Counted from the first letter of the stretch, positions 50,813 to 60,100 are shown. The stretch: DNA of 64,000 nt from Sediminibacterium ginsengisoli (GCA_945901845.1 CAMDLR010000003.1:1-64000); one strand, 5' to 3'. Translations and numbers: made by a program. Notes: generated by a model not told the origin, from the letters alone.

Positions 50813-51508
50813 TTATTTACTGGTGGTACGTTTTTCAATTCTTTTCTCATAATTTTTTCCCTCAAAAATTCGGTGCACATAAATACCCGGTGTATGAATT
50901 TGGTCAGGATCCAGTATGCCTGGCTCTACTAATTCTTCTACTTCGGCAATGGTAATTTTACCAGCCATGGCCATGAGCGGATTAAAATTGCGCGCAGTGC
51001 TTTTAAAAATTAGGTTTCCATCGGTATCGCCTTTCCATGCTTTTACAATGGCAAAATCTGCATTAAATGCAGTTTCCAATAAATATTCTTTACCATCAAA
51101 AATTCTTGATTCTTTACCGATAGCTACTTCGGTACCAACACCAGCAGGTGTGAAAATTGCTGGCATACCATAACCTGCGGCCATGCATCTAAATGCAAGT
51201 GTTCCTTGCGGTATGAGTTCAACTTCTAATTCACCAGAGAGTAATTGTCTTTCAAACTCTTCGTTTTCCCCTACATAAGACGAAATCATTTTTTTTACTC
51301 TTTTTTGTTGGAGTAGTAGTCCAATACCAAAATCATCTACGCCCGCATTATTTGAAATACAGGTTAAATTGGTAGTGCCTTTTTCTAAAATTGCTTGGAT
51401 ACAATTTTCCGGAATACCACAAAGGCCAAAGCCACCTAACATGATTGTGCTTCCATCTGTGATATCTGCTACTGCTGTTGCGGCGTCTGTTACAAGTTTA
51501 TAAATCAT
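50813..51508 (-). CDS. scoA: 3-oxoacid CoA-transferase subunit A
   Basis: The 231-residue protein matches the A subunit. GSTIMLGGFGLCGIPENCIQA is the glycine-rich start signature, LTCISNNAGVDDFGIGLLL follows, and the C-terminal half carries the FLIDGKEYLLE-type repeat. It forms the heteromer with scoB. The start at 51508 is 46 bp from a 20-bp palindrome nearly identical to that before fahA and hmgA, which places the operon in the same regulon. Confidence 0.94.
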   Translation of the reverse strand: MIYKLVTDAATAVADITDGSTIMLGGFGLCGIPENCIQAILEKGTTNLTCISNNAGVDDFGIGLLLQQKRVKKMISSYVGENEEFERQLLSGELEVELIPQGTLAFRCMAAGYGMPAIFTPAGVGTEVAIGKESRIFDGKEYLLETAFNADFAIVKAWKGDTDGNLIFKSTARNFNPLMAMAGKITIAEVEELVEPGILDPDQIHTPGIYVHRIFEGKNYEKRIEKRTTSK

Positions 51509-51553
51509 TGTAATAATTAGATTGAATTCACTATAAAAATACCCCTTTTATGA

Positions 51554-51573
51554 GTACTAACAATTATTAGTAT
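51554..51573. promoter_or_regulatory. Second palindromic operator candidate, upstream of scoAB
   Basis: GTACTAACAATTATTAGTAT is, after reverse complement, identical to the 47815 site except for its last base. It lies 46 bp upstream of scoA and 57 bp upstream of the amidase gene, so could control either. A TATATTTA element (51593-51600) resembling the Bacteroidota -7 box TAnnTTTG follows toward the amidase. Confidence 0.65.
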
Positions 51574-51630
51574 TCTCGAATTTTTAAATTAGTATATTTA
51601 GTCCATCATTATCACACAAACAATTAAAGT

Positions 51631-53286
51631 ATGAAATATCTATTCGGGTTTGTTGGAGTTCTTTTTTCTTTCAGTGTTATTGCACAAGACAGCACGTTTA
51701 ATACATCTGATTTAAATATTGTAGCAAAGGTTTTTGATTTGACATTTAATCAAAAAGAAATTGATACACTCTACTCCGATGTGAAAGATAATTTATACAA
51801 TTATAAAAGTATGCACAAGCTTACTTTAAACAATGCCACTCCTTTAAGCATGTGGCAAACGCCTGTTGTTTCTGGCATGAAATTTAATATGGTGCAGCAG
51901 CCGGTTAAGTGGGGCGCTTCTCCCACTGTTTCCCTTCCAGCTAATAAAAATGAACTCGCTTTTTATTCGATTGAGCAGTTGGCCTATTTGATAAAAAATA
52001 AAAAAATAAGTTCTGTAGCCTTAACTAGTTTTTTTATTGAGCGCATCAAAAAATACGGAGATACATTACAGTGCTTGATTAGTTTAACTGAAGACCTTGC
52101 ACTTGAGCAGGCTAAACAAGCAGACGCTGAAATTGCAGCAGGAAAATACAAAGGATTGTTACACGGAATTCCTTATGGACTTAAAGATTTATTTGCAGTT
52201 AAGGGCACTAAAACAACCTGGGGTGCTGCTCCATATAAAGAGCAAGTGATTGACGAAGATGCCTATGTGTATACAAAACTAAAAGAAGCAGGTGCCGTGC
52301 TAGTAGCAAAATTTACGCTCGGCGCTCTTGCCATGGGTGATTATTGGTATGGCGGAAGAACTAAAAATCCTTGGAATTTAAAATATGGCTCTTCTGGTTC
52401 ATCGGCGGGGTCAACCTCTGCAACCGTTGCTGGGCTTGTGCCTTTTGCTATTGGTACCGAAACTTGGGGCAGTATTGTTTCACCTTCTACTACTTGTGGC
52501 GCAACCGGATTAAGACCAACGTTTGGTACCATTAGTAGATCAGGTGCCATGGCACTTAGTTATAGTTTGGATAAAGTGGGTCCTATTTGTAGGTCTGCTG
52601 CAGATGCAGCGGTAGTGTATTATTATTTACATGGTACTGATGGTAAAGATTTGTCTGCGGTGAACATGCCATTTAATTACGACGCAGTAAAGCCCATAAA
52701 AAATTATAAAATCGCTTACGCCAAAAATTATTTTGATAAAATAAAAGATACCACAAGAGCAGAGTGGTTGGCACTTAAAGCATTTGAAAAAATGGGTGTA
52801 ACACTTATTCCAGTAAATTTCCCGGATAGCGGCGTGTATAAGTTCAATATTATGGACGTAGTTATTGGTGTAGAATGTGCTGCTCAATTTGATGACCTTA
52901 CACGTTCTAATCTAGATGATGCCCTTACGCGTCAAACAAAAAATGATTGGCCCAACCAGTTTAGAACCGCTCGTTTTGTACCTGCCGTAGAATATGTAAA
53001 TGCGCAGCGTCACCGTTACGTATTAATGAAAGATGTTAACGAAGCGATGGCTCCTTTTGATGCTGTCATTTGTCCGTCGAGAGGTGATGGTAACCAATCT
53101 GCGATTACCAATTTAACGGGTAACCCTGTCGTGTGCGTGCCTGTTGGGTTTGATAAGCGCAACAATTTACCAGTAGGTATTAGTTTTGTAGGAAAACTAT
53201 ATGATGAAGCAAGTATTTTAAGAATTGCAAAAGCATATCAGGATGCAACAGGTTGGGATGAGCTGCATCCTACTATGTTATTTTAA
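51631..53286 (+). CDS. Exported amidase (amidase signature family)
   Basis: The 551-residue protein has a signal peptide (about 1-18) and the amidase signature domain. GLKDLFAVKG gives Lys185, SSGSSAGSTSA gives the cis-Ser near 257-258, and ETWGSIVSPS gives nucleophile Ser281, so the Ser-cisSer-Lys triad is complete. It hydrolyses an amide in the periplasm. The substrate cannot be read from sequence. It faces away from scoA across the second operator palindrome, which may link it to amino acid use, for example by freeing N-acyl-amino acids. Confidence 0.88.
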   Translation: MKYLFGFVGVLFSFSVIAQDSTFNTSDLNIVAKVFDLTFNQKEIDTLYSDVKDNLYNYKSMHKLTLNNATPLSMWQTPVVSGMKFNMVQQPVKWGASPTVSLPANKNELAFYSIEQLAYLIKNKKISSVALTSFFIERIKKYGDTLQCLISLTEDLALEQAKQADAEIAAGKYKGLLHGIPYGLKDLFAVKGTKTTWGAAPYKEQVIDEDAYVYTKLKEAGAVLVAKFTLGALAMGDYWYGGRTKNPWNLKYGSSGSSAGSTSATVAGLVPFAIGTETWGSIVSPSTTCGATGLRPTFGTISRSGAMALSYSLDKVGPICRSAADAAVVYYYLHGTDGKDLSAVNMPFNYDAVKPIKNYKIAYAKNYFDKIKDTTRAEWLALKAFEKMGVTLIPVNFPDSGVYKFNIMDVVIGVECAAQFDDLTRSNLDDALTRQTKNDWPNQFRTARFVPAVEYVNAQRHRYVLMKDVNEAMAPFDAVICPSRGDGNQSAITNLTGNPVVCVPVGFDKRNNLPVGISFVGKLYDEASILRIAKAYQDATGWDELHPTMLF

Positions 53287-53383
53287 AATGACTATTTTTT
53301 TACCAATTTAACATATTATCAACTTTTTTTTAGGGGCTAAACAAGTTCACATAATCATCTATTGTATTATTAATCAAACTGTT

Positions 53384-53493
53384 ACATATTCATATGTGCT
53401 CATTAAGTAATGCTTAATTAACAATTATGGGTAAAATTGCATCAAAACTGCTTTTTGAGCTTGAACAAATTATTCCAATAATCGTTATATTCG
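53384..53493 (+). promoter_or_regulatory. Rhodopsin upstream region with three dyads and a promoter candidate
   Basis: Three short perfect dyads lie in the 230 bp before the rhodopsin: ACATAT-TC-ATATGT (53384-53397), ATTAAG-TAATG-CTTAAT (53402-53418) and TTATT-CC-AATAA (53470-53481). A promoter candidate is TTG (53461-53463), 22 bp, then TATATTCG (53486-53493), compared with the phylum consensus TTG-N-TAnnTTTG. The start codon is 23 bp further on. These are pattern matches only. Confidence 0.35.
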
Positions 53494-53516
53494 ATTAAAC
53501 AAAATCATTTTGCCCT

Positions 53517-54233
53517 ATGGAACATTTAAAAATCGCCTCCGACAACTACGTAGCATTTACGTTTTTTATTGGCACAATGGCCATGATGGCCGCATCGGTA
53601 TTTTTCTTTTTTGAGTTGAGCTCTACACCAACAAAATGGAGAACCTCAGTTCTAGTTTCTGGTTTGATCACTTTCATCGCAGCAGTACACTACTACTACA
53701 TGAGAGGGTATAACTTAGCAACTGGAGATTCACCTACTTTCTTCAGATATGTAGACTGGATCTTAACTGTGCCTCTTATGTGTGTTGAGTTTTACTTAAT
53801 CACTAAAAAAGCAGGTGCTAAGCAAGGTTTATTATGGAAGTTGATTTTCGCTTCACTAGTAATGCTTGTAACTGGTTACTTTGGTGAAACAATTTACAGA
53901 GGAAGTAGTGTAGTTTGGGGCGTAGCTTCAGGTGCTGCTTATTTCTACATTGTTTACCTAGTATGGTTTGGTGAAGTTGCTCAACTTGCTCAAACTGCTG
54001 GTGCACAAGTTGCTAAAGCAACAAAAACACTTGCTTGGTTCGTACTTGTTGGATGGGCTATCTATCCTCTAGGTTACATCTTAGGAACTCCAGGTGGATT
54101 ATTTGGTATCCAATTAGTTGCAGACGCTGCAGTAGCATCTCACTACATGGATATCGTTTACAACGTTGCAGATGCAATCAACAAAATTGGATTTGGTTTA
54201 GTGATCTACTCATTAAGCAGAACTCAAGATTAA
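53517..54233 (+). CDS. Proton-pumping rhodopsin (green-tuned, DTE type)
   Basis: The 238-residue protein has seven membrane helices. In helix C, FRYVDWILTVPLMCVEFYL gives Asp80, Thr84 and Glu91, the DTE outward proton-pump signature. The tuning residue eight after the Asp is Met88, which is the green-absorbing type. Helix B carries His58 and helix G YNVADAINKIGFG gives Asp219 and retinal-binding Lys223, all intact. Gly135 in helix E aligns with the fenestration Gly that lets some rhodopsins bind a carotenoid antenna, whereas non-antenna forms have a bulky residue. It would pump protons from cell to periplasm in light. It needs retinal, which the next gene can form. Confidence 0.95.
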   Translation: MEHLKIASDNYVAFTFFIGTMAMMAASVFFFFELSSTPTKWRTSVLVSGLITFIAAVHYYYMRGYNLATGDSPTFFRYVDWILTVPLMCVEFYLITKKAGAKQGLLWKLIFASLVMLVTGYFGETIYRGSSVVWGVASGAAYFYIVYLVWFGEVAQLAQTAGAQVAKATKTLAWFVLVGWAIYPLGYILGTPGGLFGIQLVADAAVASHYMDIVYNVADAINKIGFGLVIYSLSRTQD

Positions 54234-54253
54234 TTGATTTCAACAGTTTTATA

Positions 54254-54292
54254 AAAAGGCGAGGTATGTATTTATTGCAGACCTCGCCTTTT
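54254..54292 (+). terminator. Rho-independent terminator after rhodopsin
   Basis: AAAAGGCGAGGT (54254-54265) and ACCTCGCCTTTT (54281-54292) are exact reverse complements around a 15-base loop, followed by ATTTTG. It sits 21 bp after the rhodopsin stop and 33 bp before the cyclase-dioxygenase gene, so the two genes are probably transcribed separately or unequally. Confidence 0.85.
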
Positions 54293-54324
54293 ATTTTGTA
54301 GCCACTTCAGATTCTTTTCCTTGC

Positions 54325-56340
54325 ATGTTATTAGACCATAATCATAATACCAACACAGTCATACCTTATGATTATGTATTTATTGGTATGGGCGCTTCTA
54401 ATGGTCTGATGTTACTAGAGTTTATTAAAAGAGGCTATCATCAAACCAAACGAATTGCTGTAATAGAACCGCAGCAAAAAAACACAAACGATAAAACCTA
54501 TTGTTTCTGGTCTTCCCCAAATGACACAATCGTTAAAGATTTGTCATCAATCATTAGTCATCAATACCAATTTGTTGAAACCAATAATAATAAGGTACAG
54601 TCTATTCAGTATCAGCCTTATTACTGTATAATAAGTATTGATTTTTACAATTTATTACACGCAACTATTACCTCACATCCAATAGACAAATTTGATGCCC
54701 AGGTAAAATCTTTGAACTCTTTAACTGATTGCATAGAAATTGCTTTTGACAGTCAGGTCATACATGGTGCTATTATTTTTGATAGTAGGCCGCCAAATTT
54801 TACCCCAGAAACGAACAATAAATCTTATTTACTTCAGTCATTTTTTGGATATCATATTCGCTTACAAGAGTCGCCATTAAACGTTGATACATTTCAAATG
54901 ATGAATTTTGATGTGGATCAGTCTAGATATACGCAGTTTGTATACAACCTACCTTATGCGTCTAACGAATGTTTAGTAGAGCTAACAAGGTTTGGTGTTG
55001 ATACCATTAATGTTGATTACGCAAAAAATATATTGGATGAAAAAATTAAGGCTCAATTTGGGGCTTATGAAGTTATAGCAGAAGAACAGGGGTGTATACC
55101 CATGACGGTATTAAAGCATCCGGCGTCTAGTGATAACCGCATTATTAATATGGGTGCAAGGGCCAATTTAATTAAGCCTACCACAGGTTATGGCTTTAAA
55201 AAAATGCATGCGTTTGCGGCGTCATTTGAAAATCCAGCGCAAGCTCCATTAACAAAAGCGCGTTTTTTATTTTACGACCACTTGCTTTTAATTATATTAA
55301 TTAGGTGGCCAAACCTCGGTAAAAAAATATTTACAGCACTATTTCAAAAAAATTCTATACAGGCCGTCTTTTCTTTTTTGGATGAAAAGTCTACTGTATC
55401 AGAAGAGGTTAAAATATTTACGTCACTACCAATCGTTCCTTTTTTAAAAGCCTGCTTTATTTACTGGACTAGTTATATAAAAAAAGGGTACTTATTTACA
55501 ATTGGTTGTATGCTGGTCTATTTTTTGCTGCAAGGGTTAAGCCCAGCACTAGCTAGCCAATTTGGTTATGCTGGTTTAATTGCCGGCTTGCTCGTAGTAG
55601 GTATTCCGCATGGAGCAGTAGATCATTTATTATTGGCTTCGAAAAAGTTTAATCTTTTCAAGTTTGTTGCACAGTATTTATTGATTATAGCTGCTTATTT
55701 TATGGTATGGCAGTGGTTTCCAGTATTTTCTTTACTCTTATTTATTGCTTACTCTGCATTTCATTTTGGAGAATCTGAAATGGTAGAAATGCGGGTTTCG
55801 TTACATTCATTTGCTCAAAAAGTCTACGCTTTTATATTTGGTTTATCTATTTTACTCTTTATTATTTTCTCGCACCTCAATGAATCTATTTTGGTGCTTA
55901 ATAATATGCAGGGCGTTTCAGATTTTGTAGCATCTCTTAACCTGTTACAATATAAAAATCTAGTCATTGCCGTTTCTTCTCTTTTACTCTTGCCACTGTG
56001 GTGGATTTCAAAAAAGACATGCCTTTTTTTGATGAGTATTCTTTTATTGGGAACTCAAATGCCACTCATGCTTGCTTTTGGACTTTATTTTGTTGGTTCG
56101 CATAGCGTAAATGCTTGGGGGCATATTGCCGGTAAATTACAAATTGCGCCCAAAAAACTTTATATAGAGTCGCTACCTTTTAATGTGGGTGCACTACTTA
56201 TTTTTTCTATTTTCTTTTATTTGCAACATACCAATGCGCAACTGATACAGTCTTATGCTGCGGTGTTTTTTGTTTTTTTAGCTTGCGTGAGTCTTCCGCA
56301 TATTATACTCATGCACCTTTTTTATAAAAAAGCAAACTAA
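54325..56340 (+). CDS. crtY-blh: Fused lycopene beta-cyclase (CrtY) - beta-carotene 15,15'-dioxygenase (Blh)
   Basis: The single 671-residue reading frame has two complete enzyme domains. Residues about 15-370 are a CrtY-type cyclase: DYVFIGMGASNGLML (Rossmann loop), IAVIEPQ and NDKTYCFW near 56-62, and MGARANLIKPTTGYGFKKM near 276-294. Residues about 385-671 are a Blh/Brp membrane protein: GIPHGAVDHLLL (His429, His434), YSAFHFGESE (His480), GSHSVNAWGHI (His593, His600) and a late LPHI motif, the iron ligands. Together they convert lycopene to beta-carotene and cut it to retinal for the rhodopsin 91 bp upstream. No crtE, crtB or crtI is in the window. The frame has no break, so the fusion is real at DNA level. 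Confidence 0.9.
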   Translation: MLLDHNHNTNTVIPYDYVFIGMGASNGLMLLEFIKRGYHQTKRIAVIEPQQKNTNDKTYCFWSSPNDTIVKDLSSIISHQYQFVETNNNKVQSIQYQPYYCIISIDFYNLLHATITSHPIDKFDAQVKSLNSLTDCIEIAFDSQVIHGAIIFDSRPPNFTPETNNKSYLLQSFFGYHIRLQESPLNVDTFQMMNFDVDQSRYTQFVYNLPYASNECLVELTRFGVDTINVDYAKNILDEKIKAQFGAYEVIAEEQGCIPMTVLKHPASSDNRIINMGARANLIKPTTGYGFKKMHAFAASFENPAQAPLTKARFLFYDHLLLIILIRWPNLGKKIFTALFQKNSIQAVFSFLDEKSTVSEEVKIFTSLPIVPFLKACFIYWTSYIKKGYLFTIGCMLVYFLLQGLSPALASQFGYAGLIAGLLVVGIPHGAVDHLLLASKKFNLFKFVAQYLLIIAAYFMVWQWFPVFSLLLFIAYSAFHFGESEMVEMRVSLHSFAQKVYAFIFGLSILLFIIFSHLNESILVLNNMQGVSDFVASLNLLQYKNLVIAVSSLLLLPLWWISKKTCLFLMSILLLGTQMPLMLAFGLYFVGSHSVNAWGHIAGKLQIAPKKLYIESLPFNVGALLIFSIFFYLQHTNAQLIQSYAAVFFVFLACVSLPHIILMHLFYKKAN

Positions 56341-56951
56341 AGATCTAGCAGTTTAAAAAATTCTGCTTCTTCTAATTCTTGTACTTTCCCCGCCGGTAAA
56401 TTGCCCAAGTAAACAGCTTCGATGGCTACCCTGATAAGTCTTAGGCACCTGTGGTGCACGGCTGCTACCATTTTGCGTACTTGATGAAATTTTCCTTCGG
56501 TTAATGTGATAAGCACCCAGCTGGTTACTACATTTTGATGTACCCGTATTGCCGGCGTTAGTAAGGATGCATCAAACAAATGTTGGTAGGGTGCAGGATC
56601 CTCTAGTATGGAAACCGTACATGTGCTTGTAAGATATTGGCTTCCATTAGGTGCACTAATTGGTATACCACCAGCGAGTGCCGCTGCCGTAGCAGGTGTC
56701 ATTTTATTTTTTACTTGAACAAGATAGGTTCTGGTATGTGGCTTAGGCCCTTGAAATAAAAGCTTGGTGATTTTTTTATTGGTGGTTAATAAAAGGAGTC
56801 CTTCCGAATGATTGTCTAGTCGGCCAATCGCATGTGTGCCTTCCGGAAAATTAAAATTTAAACTACCTAGTAAATTAACATCGTGGGAGCTGATAAATTG
56901 AGAAACCATATTAATAGGTTTATGTACTACAAAGTATCGATGCGCTGTCAT
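56337..56951 (-). CDS. RsuA/RluE-family pseudouridine synthase
   Basis: The 204-residue protein has the family signature [14 protein letters not shown] at 43-56 with catalytic Asp46, preceded by [13 protein letters not shown]. It lacks an N-terminal S4 domain and its length fits RluE, which modifies a 23S rRNA uridine, but RluB/RluF-like alternatives remain. Its stop overlaps the fused cyclase gene by 4 bp on the opposite strand. It is a housekeeping gene. It diverges from the VF530 gene. Confidence 0.88.
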   Translation of the reverse strand: MTAHRYFVVHKPINMVSQFISSHDVNLLGSLNFNFPEGTHAIGRLDNHSEGLLLLTTNKKITKLLFQGPKPHTRTYLVQVKNKMTPATAAALAGGIPISAPNGSQYLTSTCTVSILEDPAPYQHLFDASLLTPAIRVHQNVVTSWVLITLTEGKFHQVRKMVAAVHHRCLRLIRVAIEAVYLGNLPAGKVQELEEAEFFKLLDL

Positions 56952-56976
56952 GGCGGCAAATTACTTAATATTGCAT

Positions 56977-57195
56977 ATGCAACAAGTGTCAAATGACCCC
57001 TTACACGGTAAAACCCTCGAAAAAATAGTAACTGAATTGGTTGCTTATTTCGGATGGGAAGATTTAGGGCAGCATATCCCTATCAATTGTTTTAATGACA
57101 ACCCTAGCATTCAATCGAGTCTAAAATTTTTACGTAAAACCCCTTGGGCCCGCAAAAAAGTAGAAGACTTATACGTTCGAATGATTACCGGGTAA
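56977..57195 (+). CDS. VF530-family small protein (DUF2132)
   Basis: I choose the ATG at 56977, which gives a 72-residue protein of the usual family length; an ATG at 56950 overlaps the divergent gene's start. The sequence [53 protein letters not shown] is highly typical of DUF2132, which has a reported structure resembling DNA-binding folds. Function is not established. The divergent pseudouridine synthase start is 25 bp away. Confidence 0.9.
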   Translation: MQQVSNDPLHGKTLEKIVTELVAYFGWEDLGQHIPINCFNDNPSIQSSLKFLRKTPWARKKVEDLYVRMITG

Positions 57196-57199
57196 ATGT

Positions 57200-58588
57200 T
57201 TAATTGGTTTTAATTTCTAGCGCTTTAGCCTCTGTGGTATCTGTAACTAATATTGGCAATTTATAACCCCCTGTATCTATTAGCAAGCCTGGTATTTTTT
57301 GTTTTAATTGTGCAATGGCTGCACTTGTAAAGCTGGTGTTATAGAGGAATACTTTTTTTAAGTTTTTAATGGCGGTTAAACTACTGATACCTTCTGCGGT
57401 AGCTTTGGTTTGCGTGATACTCAAAATTTCTAAATTTTCTAAGGCAGCAAGTGATGCAAGTCCTTTATTTGTGATGCTAGTACCGTTTAATTCTAATTGT
57501 TTGAGTTGTTTGCAATTAGATAGCGCACTCAAATGCTCGTCTTTGATTGTTGTAAACGATGCGTTTAATTGTAACAATTGATCTGATATTTTTGATAGAA
57601 GTTGAAAGGTATTAGCACTTAATGTTTCAACCCCAATTAAATTAGCACGTACATAATTAGACTCATTTACAATCGGTACAACCGCAACACCTTGTTTGTT
57701 TAATTCTGTAAGTAAGTCACTTGAAATAGCACTTACTTTTTGTGCAGGCAATTGTGTTTGCTCGGCGGCGGTCGCATCACCAGTAGAAAATGCAGCTAAT
57801 ACCCCTTTAATAGCATCGGTTTGTTTGGTGTTTTTTACAACTTCAGTAAAACTGGCACCCGATTCAATCCACCAGTGTAGCAGTGCCACTTCATCTTTGG
57901 AAAGTTGCGGTTTTTCTTTTGGGGGCATATGTTCTTCGTTGGAAGTTGCAAGTAAAAGCCTGTTGATAAGCTCACTACTTCCTGGTTGAAAGGGTGTTAA
58001 TACTTTTCCTTCTTCACCACCTTGCATGATATAATTTGGAAGGTCAAGTCTTAACTTTCCTTTTTGCTTGCTATCACCATGGCAACTATAACACTTTGCA
58101 GCCAATATGGGTTCTATCACATCTTTGTATACAACGGCTTCATTGATATTGGCAATTACTTTTTTATCGCTCTTGCTATTTGAAAGCGGCGCTGTTAAAT
58201 AATCTTCTCCATGTGTAAGGCTGCCGCCGTTATGTCCGGTAATTATAATAAGTGTCATTAACAATGTAATGAGTATGCCCGCATACTTGAACTTTTTTTG
58301 GTAGGCGATATAGCAAACGATGCTTGTGATAGCAGTAGCAATACCAAGCCACTGGTGCTTAAATACAATACCCTCATTATATGCATCTGAAATAGAAAGT
58401 AAATAGCCTGTTATGCAGGATAGGATAGAAAAAAACGAACCTAACGCAAGTGCCGGTGCCACTGCTGTTGATACTGCCGCAAACTTTTGCTTTTTAGAAG
58501 CAAAAAATAAAAGGGCAGCAAAAAGTAATATTCCTATAGGCAAGTGAACAAAAACAGGATGGAACCTTCCAATAAATACGCTCATCAT
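57200..58588 (-). CDS. Membrane protein with planctomycete-type cytochrome c and LRR domains
   Basis: The 462-residue protein has three parts. Residues about 8-120 are a DUF2231-like membrane bundle. CYSCH at 166-170 starts a PSCyt1 cytochrome c domain: ILAAKCYSCHGDSKQKGKLRL, LLLATSNEEHMPPK (Met ligand) and LLHWWIESGA. Residues about 320-440 hold leucine-rich repeats: LKQLELNGTSITNKGLASLAALENLEIL and following. It would be an electron-transfer or sensing protein of the periplasm. It is 7 bp after the DUF1501 gene. Confidence 0.78.
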   Translation of the reverse strand: MMSVFIGRFHPVFVHLPIGILLFAALLFFASKKQKFAAVSTAVAPALALGSFFSILSCITGYLLSISDAYNEGIVFKHQWLGIATAITSIVCYIAYQKKFKYAGILITLLMTLIIITGHNGGSLTHGEDYLTAPLSNSKSDKKVIANINEAVVYKDVIEPILAAKCYSCHGDSKQKGKLRLDLPNYIMQGGEEGKVLTPFQPGSSELINRLLLATSNEEHMPPKEKPQLSKDEVALLHWWIESGASFTEVVKNTKQTDAIKGVLAAFSTGDATAAEQTQLPAQKVSAISSDLLTELNKQGVAVVPIVNESNYVRANLIGVETLSANTFQLLSKISDQLLQLNASFTTIKDEHLSALSNCKQLKQLELNGTSITNKGLASLAALENLEILSITQTKATAEGISSLTAIKNLKKVFLYNTSFTSAAIAQLKQKIPGLLIDTGGYKLPILVTDTTEAKALEIKTN

Positions 58589-58595
58589 TATTTTT

Positions 58596-60095
58596 TTATG
58601 CTATGATATCATGGATCACTTTACCACTCAAGTCGGTTAATCGAAAATTTCTTCCTTGTGATTCGTAGGTGAATTTTTCGTGGTCAAAACCTAGCTGATT
58701 TAAAATGGTCGCTTGTACATCAAAAGTTTCTACTTTACCATTTACAATATTGTAACCAATTTCATCTGTTTCACCATAGGTAGTGCCACCTTTAATGCCA
58801 CCGCCGGCCATCCACATCGAAAAGGCTTCGCCATGGTGGTCACGTCCTTTAAATGGCATGGTTTTGCCTTCTCTATTTTCTTGCATGGGTGTTCTGCCAA
58901 ACTCTGAACCCCACACAACAAGTGTTTCATCTAGTAGTCCTCTTTGTTTTAAATCTTGTAAGAGTGCGGTAATAGGCCTATCAATTTTTCGACATTTATT
59001 TTTAAGTCCAATATCAACTGCGTTACCTGCAGAGTCGCCATGCGTATCCCAACCCCAGTCAAATAGCTGTACAAAACGAACCCCTTTTTCAACCAATTTG
59101 CGCGCAAGTAATACGTTGTTGGCAAAACATGATTCGCCGGGTTTAGTGCCATACATTTCATGAATATAATCAGGCTCGGTACTAATATCCATTACACCCG
59201 GCACTGAAATTTGCATTTTGTACGCGAGCTCGTATTGAGAAATACGTGATAATGTTTCTGGATCTTGATACTCGGTATAAGATTCTTCATTTACCTTATT
59301 AATAGCATCAATACTTGCTTTTCTAATATCGCGGTCCATGCCTGCAGGATCTTTAATAAATAAAACCGGATCACCTTCACTACGGCACTGTACACCTTGA
59401 TACACACTTGGCAGAAATCCACTTCCCCAAACACTTTTACCTGCATCCGGATTATTACCACCCGAAGTAAGTACTACAAATCCTGGCAGGTTTTTATTTT
59501 CTGAACCAAGCCCATAAGTAACCCAAGAACCCATACTAGGCCTGCCTAGGCGCGGTGTTCCAGTATGAATTAAAAGTTGTGCAGGTGCATGGTTGAACTG
59601 ATCGGTGGTAACGGCCTGAAGCACTGCTACATCATCAATGACAGTTGATAAGTGCGGTAAGTTTTCAGATAACCAAATACCACTTTCGCCATATTGTTTA
59701 AAACTTGCTTGAGGCCCTAGCATTTTAGGAACCCCTCTAATAAAAGCAAATTTTTTACCATTGAGTAATGAAGGGGGACAATCTAATCCATCTAGTTTAG
59801 CAAGCTCAGGCTTATAACTAAACATTTCGAGTTGAGACGGAGCTCCAGCCATGTGTAAATAAATTACCGACTTTGCTTTGCCTAAAAACGGCGGGGCTTT
59901 TGGCGCTAATGGATTGGTGGCATCAAAAAAATTGGGACTAGTTGATGTGTTGCAGCCGCCCAGTAATCCGCCAAGTGCTATTGCGCCAAATCCCATGGCA
60001 CTTTCTTTAATAAAATGCCTCCGCGTATGATGTTGCATCACGGCCTTTTGGGCTTCTTTAACAAGGCGCTGGTTATATAAATCTTTTTGCGTCAT
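58596..60095 (-). CDS. DUF1501-family protein with Tat leader
   Basis: The 499-residue protein has a twin-arginine leader (RRHFIKES, Arg25-Arg26) followed by a hydrophobic stretch and GGCN. The body matches the sulfatase-like DUF1501 family: MAGAPSQLEMFSYKPELAKLDG, WDTHGDSAGNAVDIG and EFGRTPMQENREGK. It is nearly always adjacent to DUF1549/DUF1553 proteins, as here (5 bp after the PSD1 gene). Role not established; it may be an accessory of surface glycan or sulfate-ester handling. No formylglycine motif is evident. Confidence 0.88.
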   Translation of the reverse strand: MTQKDLYNQRLVKEAQKAVMQHHTRRHFIKESAMGFGAIALGGLLGGCNTSTSPNFFDATNPLAPKAPPFLGKAKSVIYLHMAGAPSQLEMFSYKPELAKLDGLDCPPSLLNGKKFAFIRGVPKMLGPQASFKQYGESGIWLSENLPHLSTVIDDVAVLQAVTTDQFNHAPAQLLIHTGTPRLGRPSMGSWVTYGLGSENKNLPGFVVLTSGGNNPDAGKSVWGSGFLPSVYQGVQCRSEGDPVLFIKDPAGMDRDIRKASIDAINKVNEESYTEYQDPETLSRISQYELAYKMQISVPGVMDISTEPDYIHEMYGTKPGESCFANNVLLARKLVEKGVRFVQLFDWGWDTHGDSAGNAVDIGLKNKCRKIDRPITALLQDLKQRGLLDETLVVWGSEFGRTPMQENREGKTMPFKGRDHHGEAFSMWMAGGGIKGGTTYGETDEIGYNIVNGKVETFDVQATILNQLGFDHEKFTYESQGRNFRLTDLSGKVIHDIIA

Positions 60096-60100
60096 GGGAA

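Noticed and set aside
53737..53800. Sodium-pump or chloride-pump type rhodopsin
   Set aside because: Helix C reads DTE, not NDQ, NTQ or TSA, so a proton pump is the direct reading.
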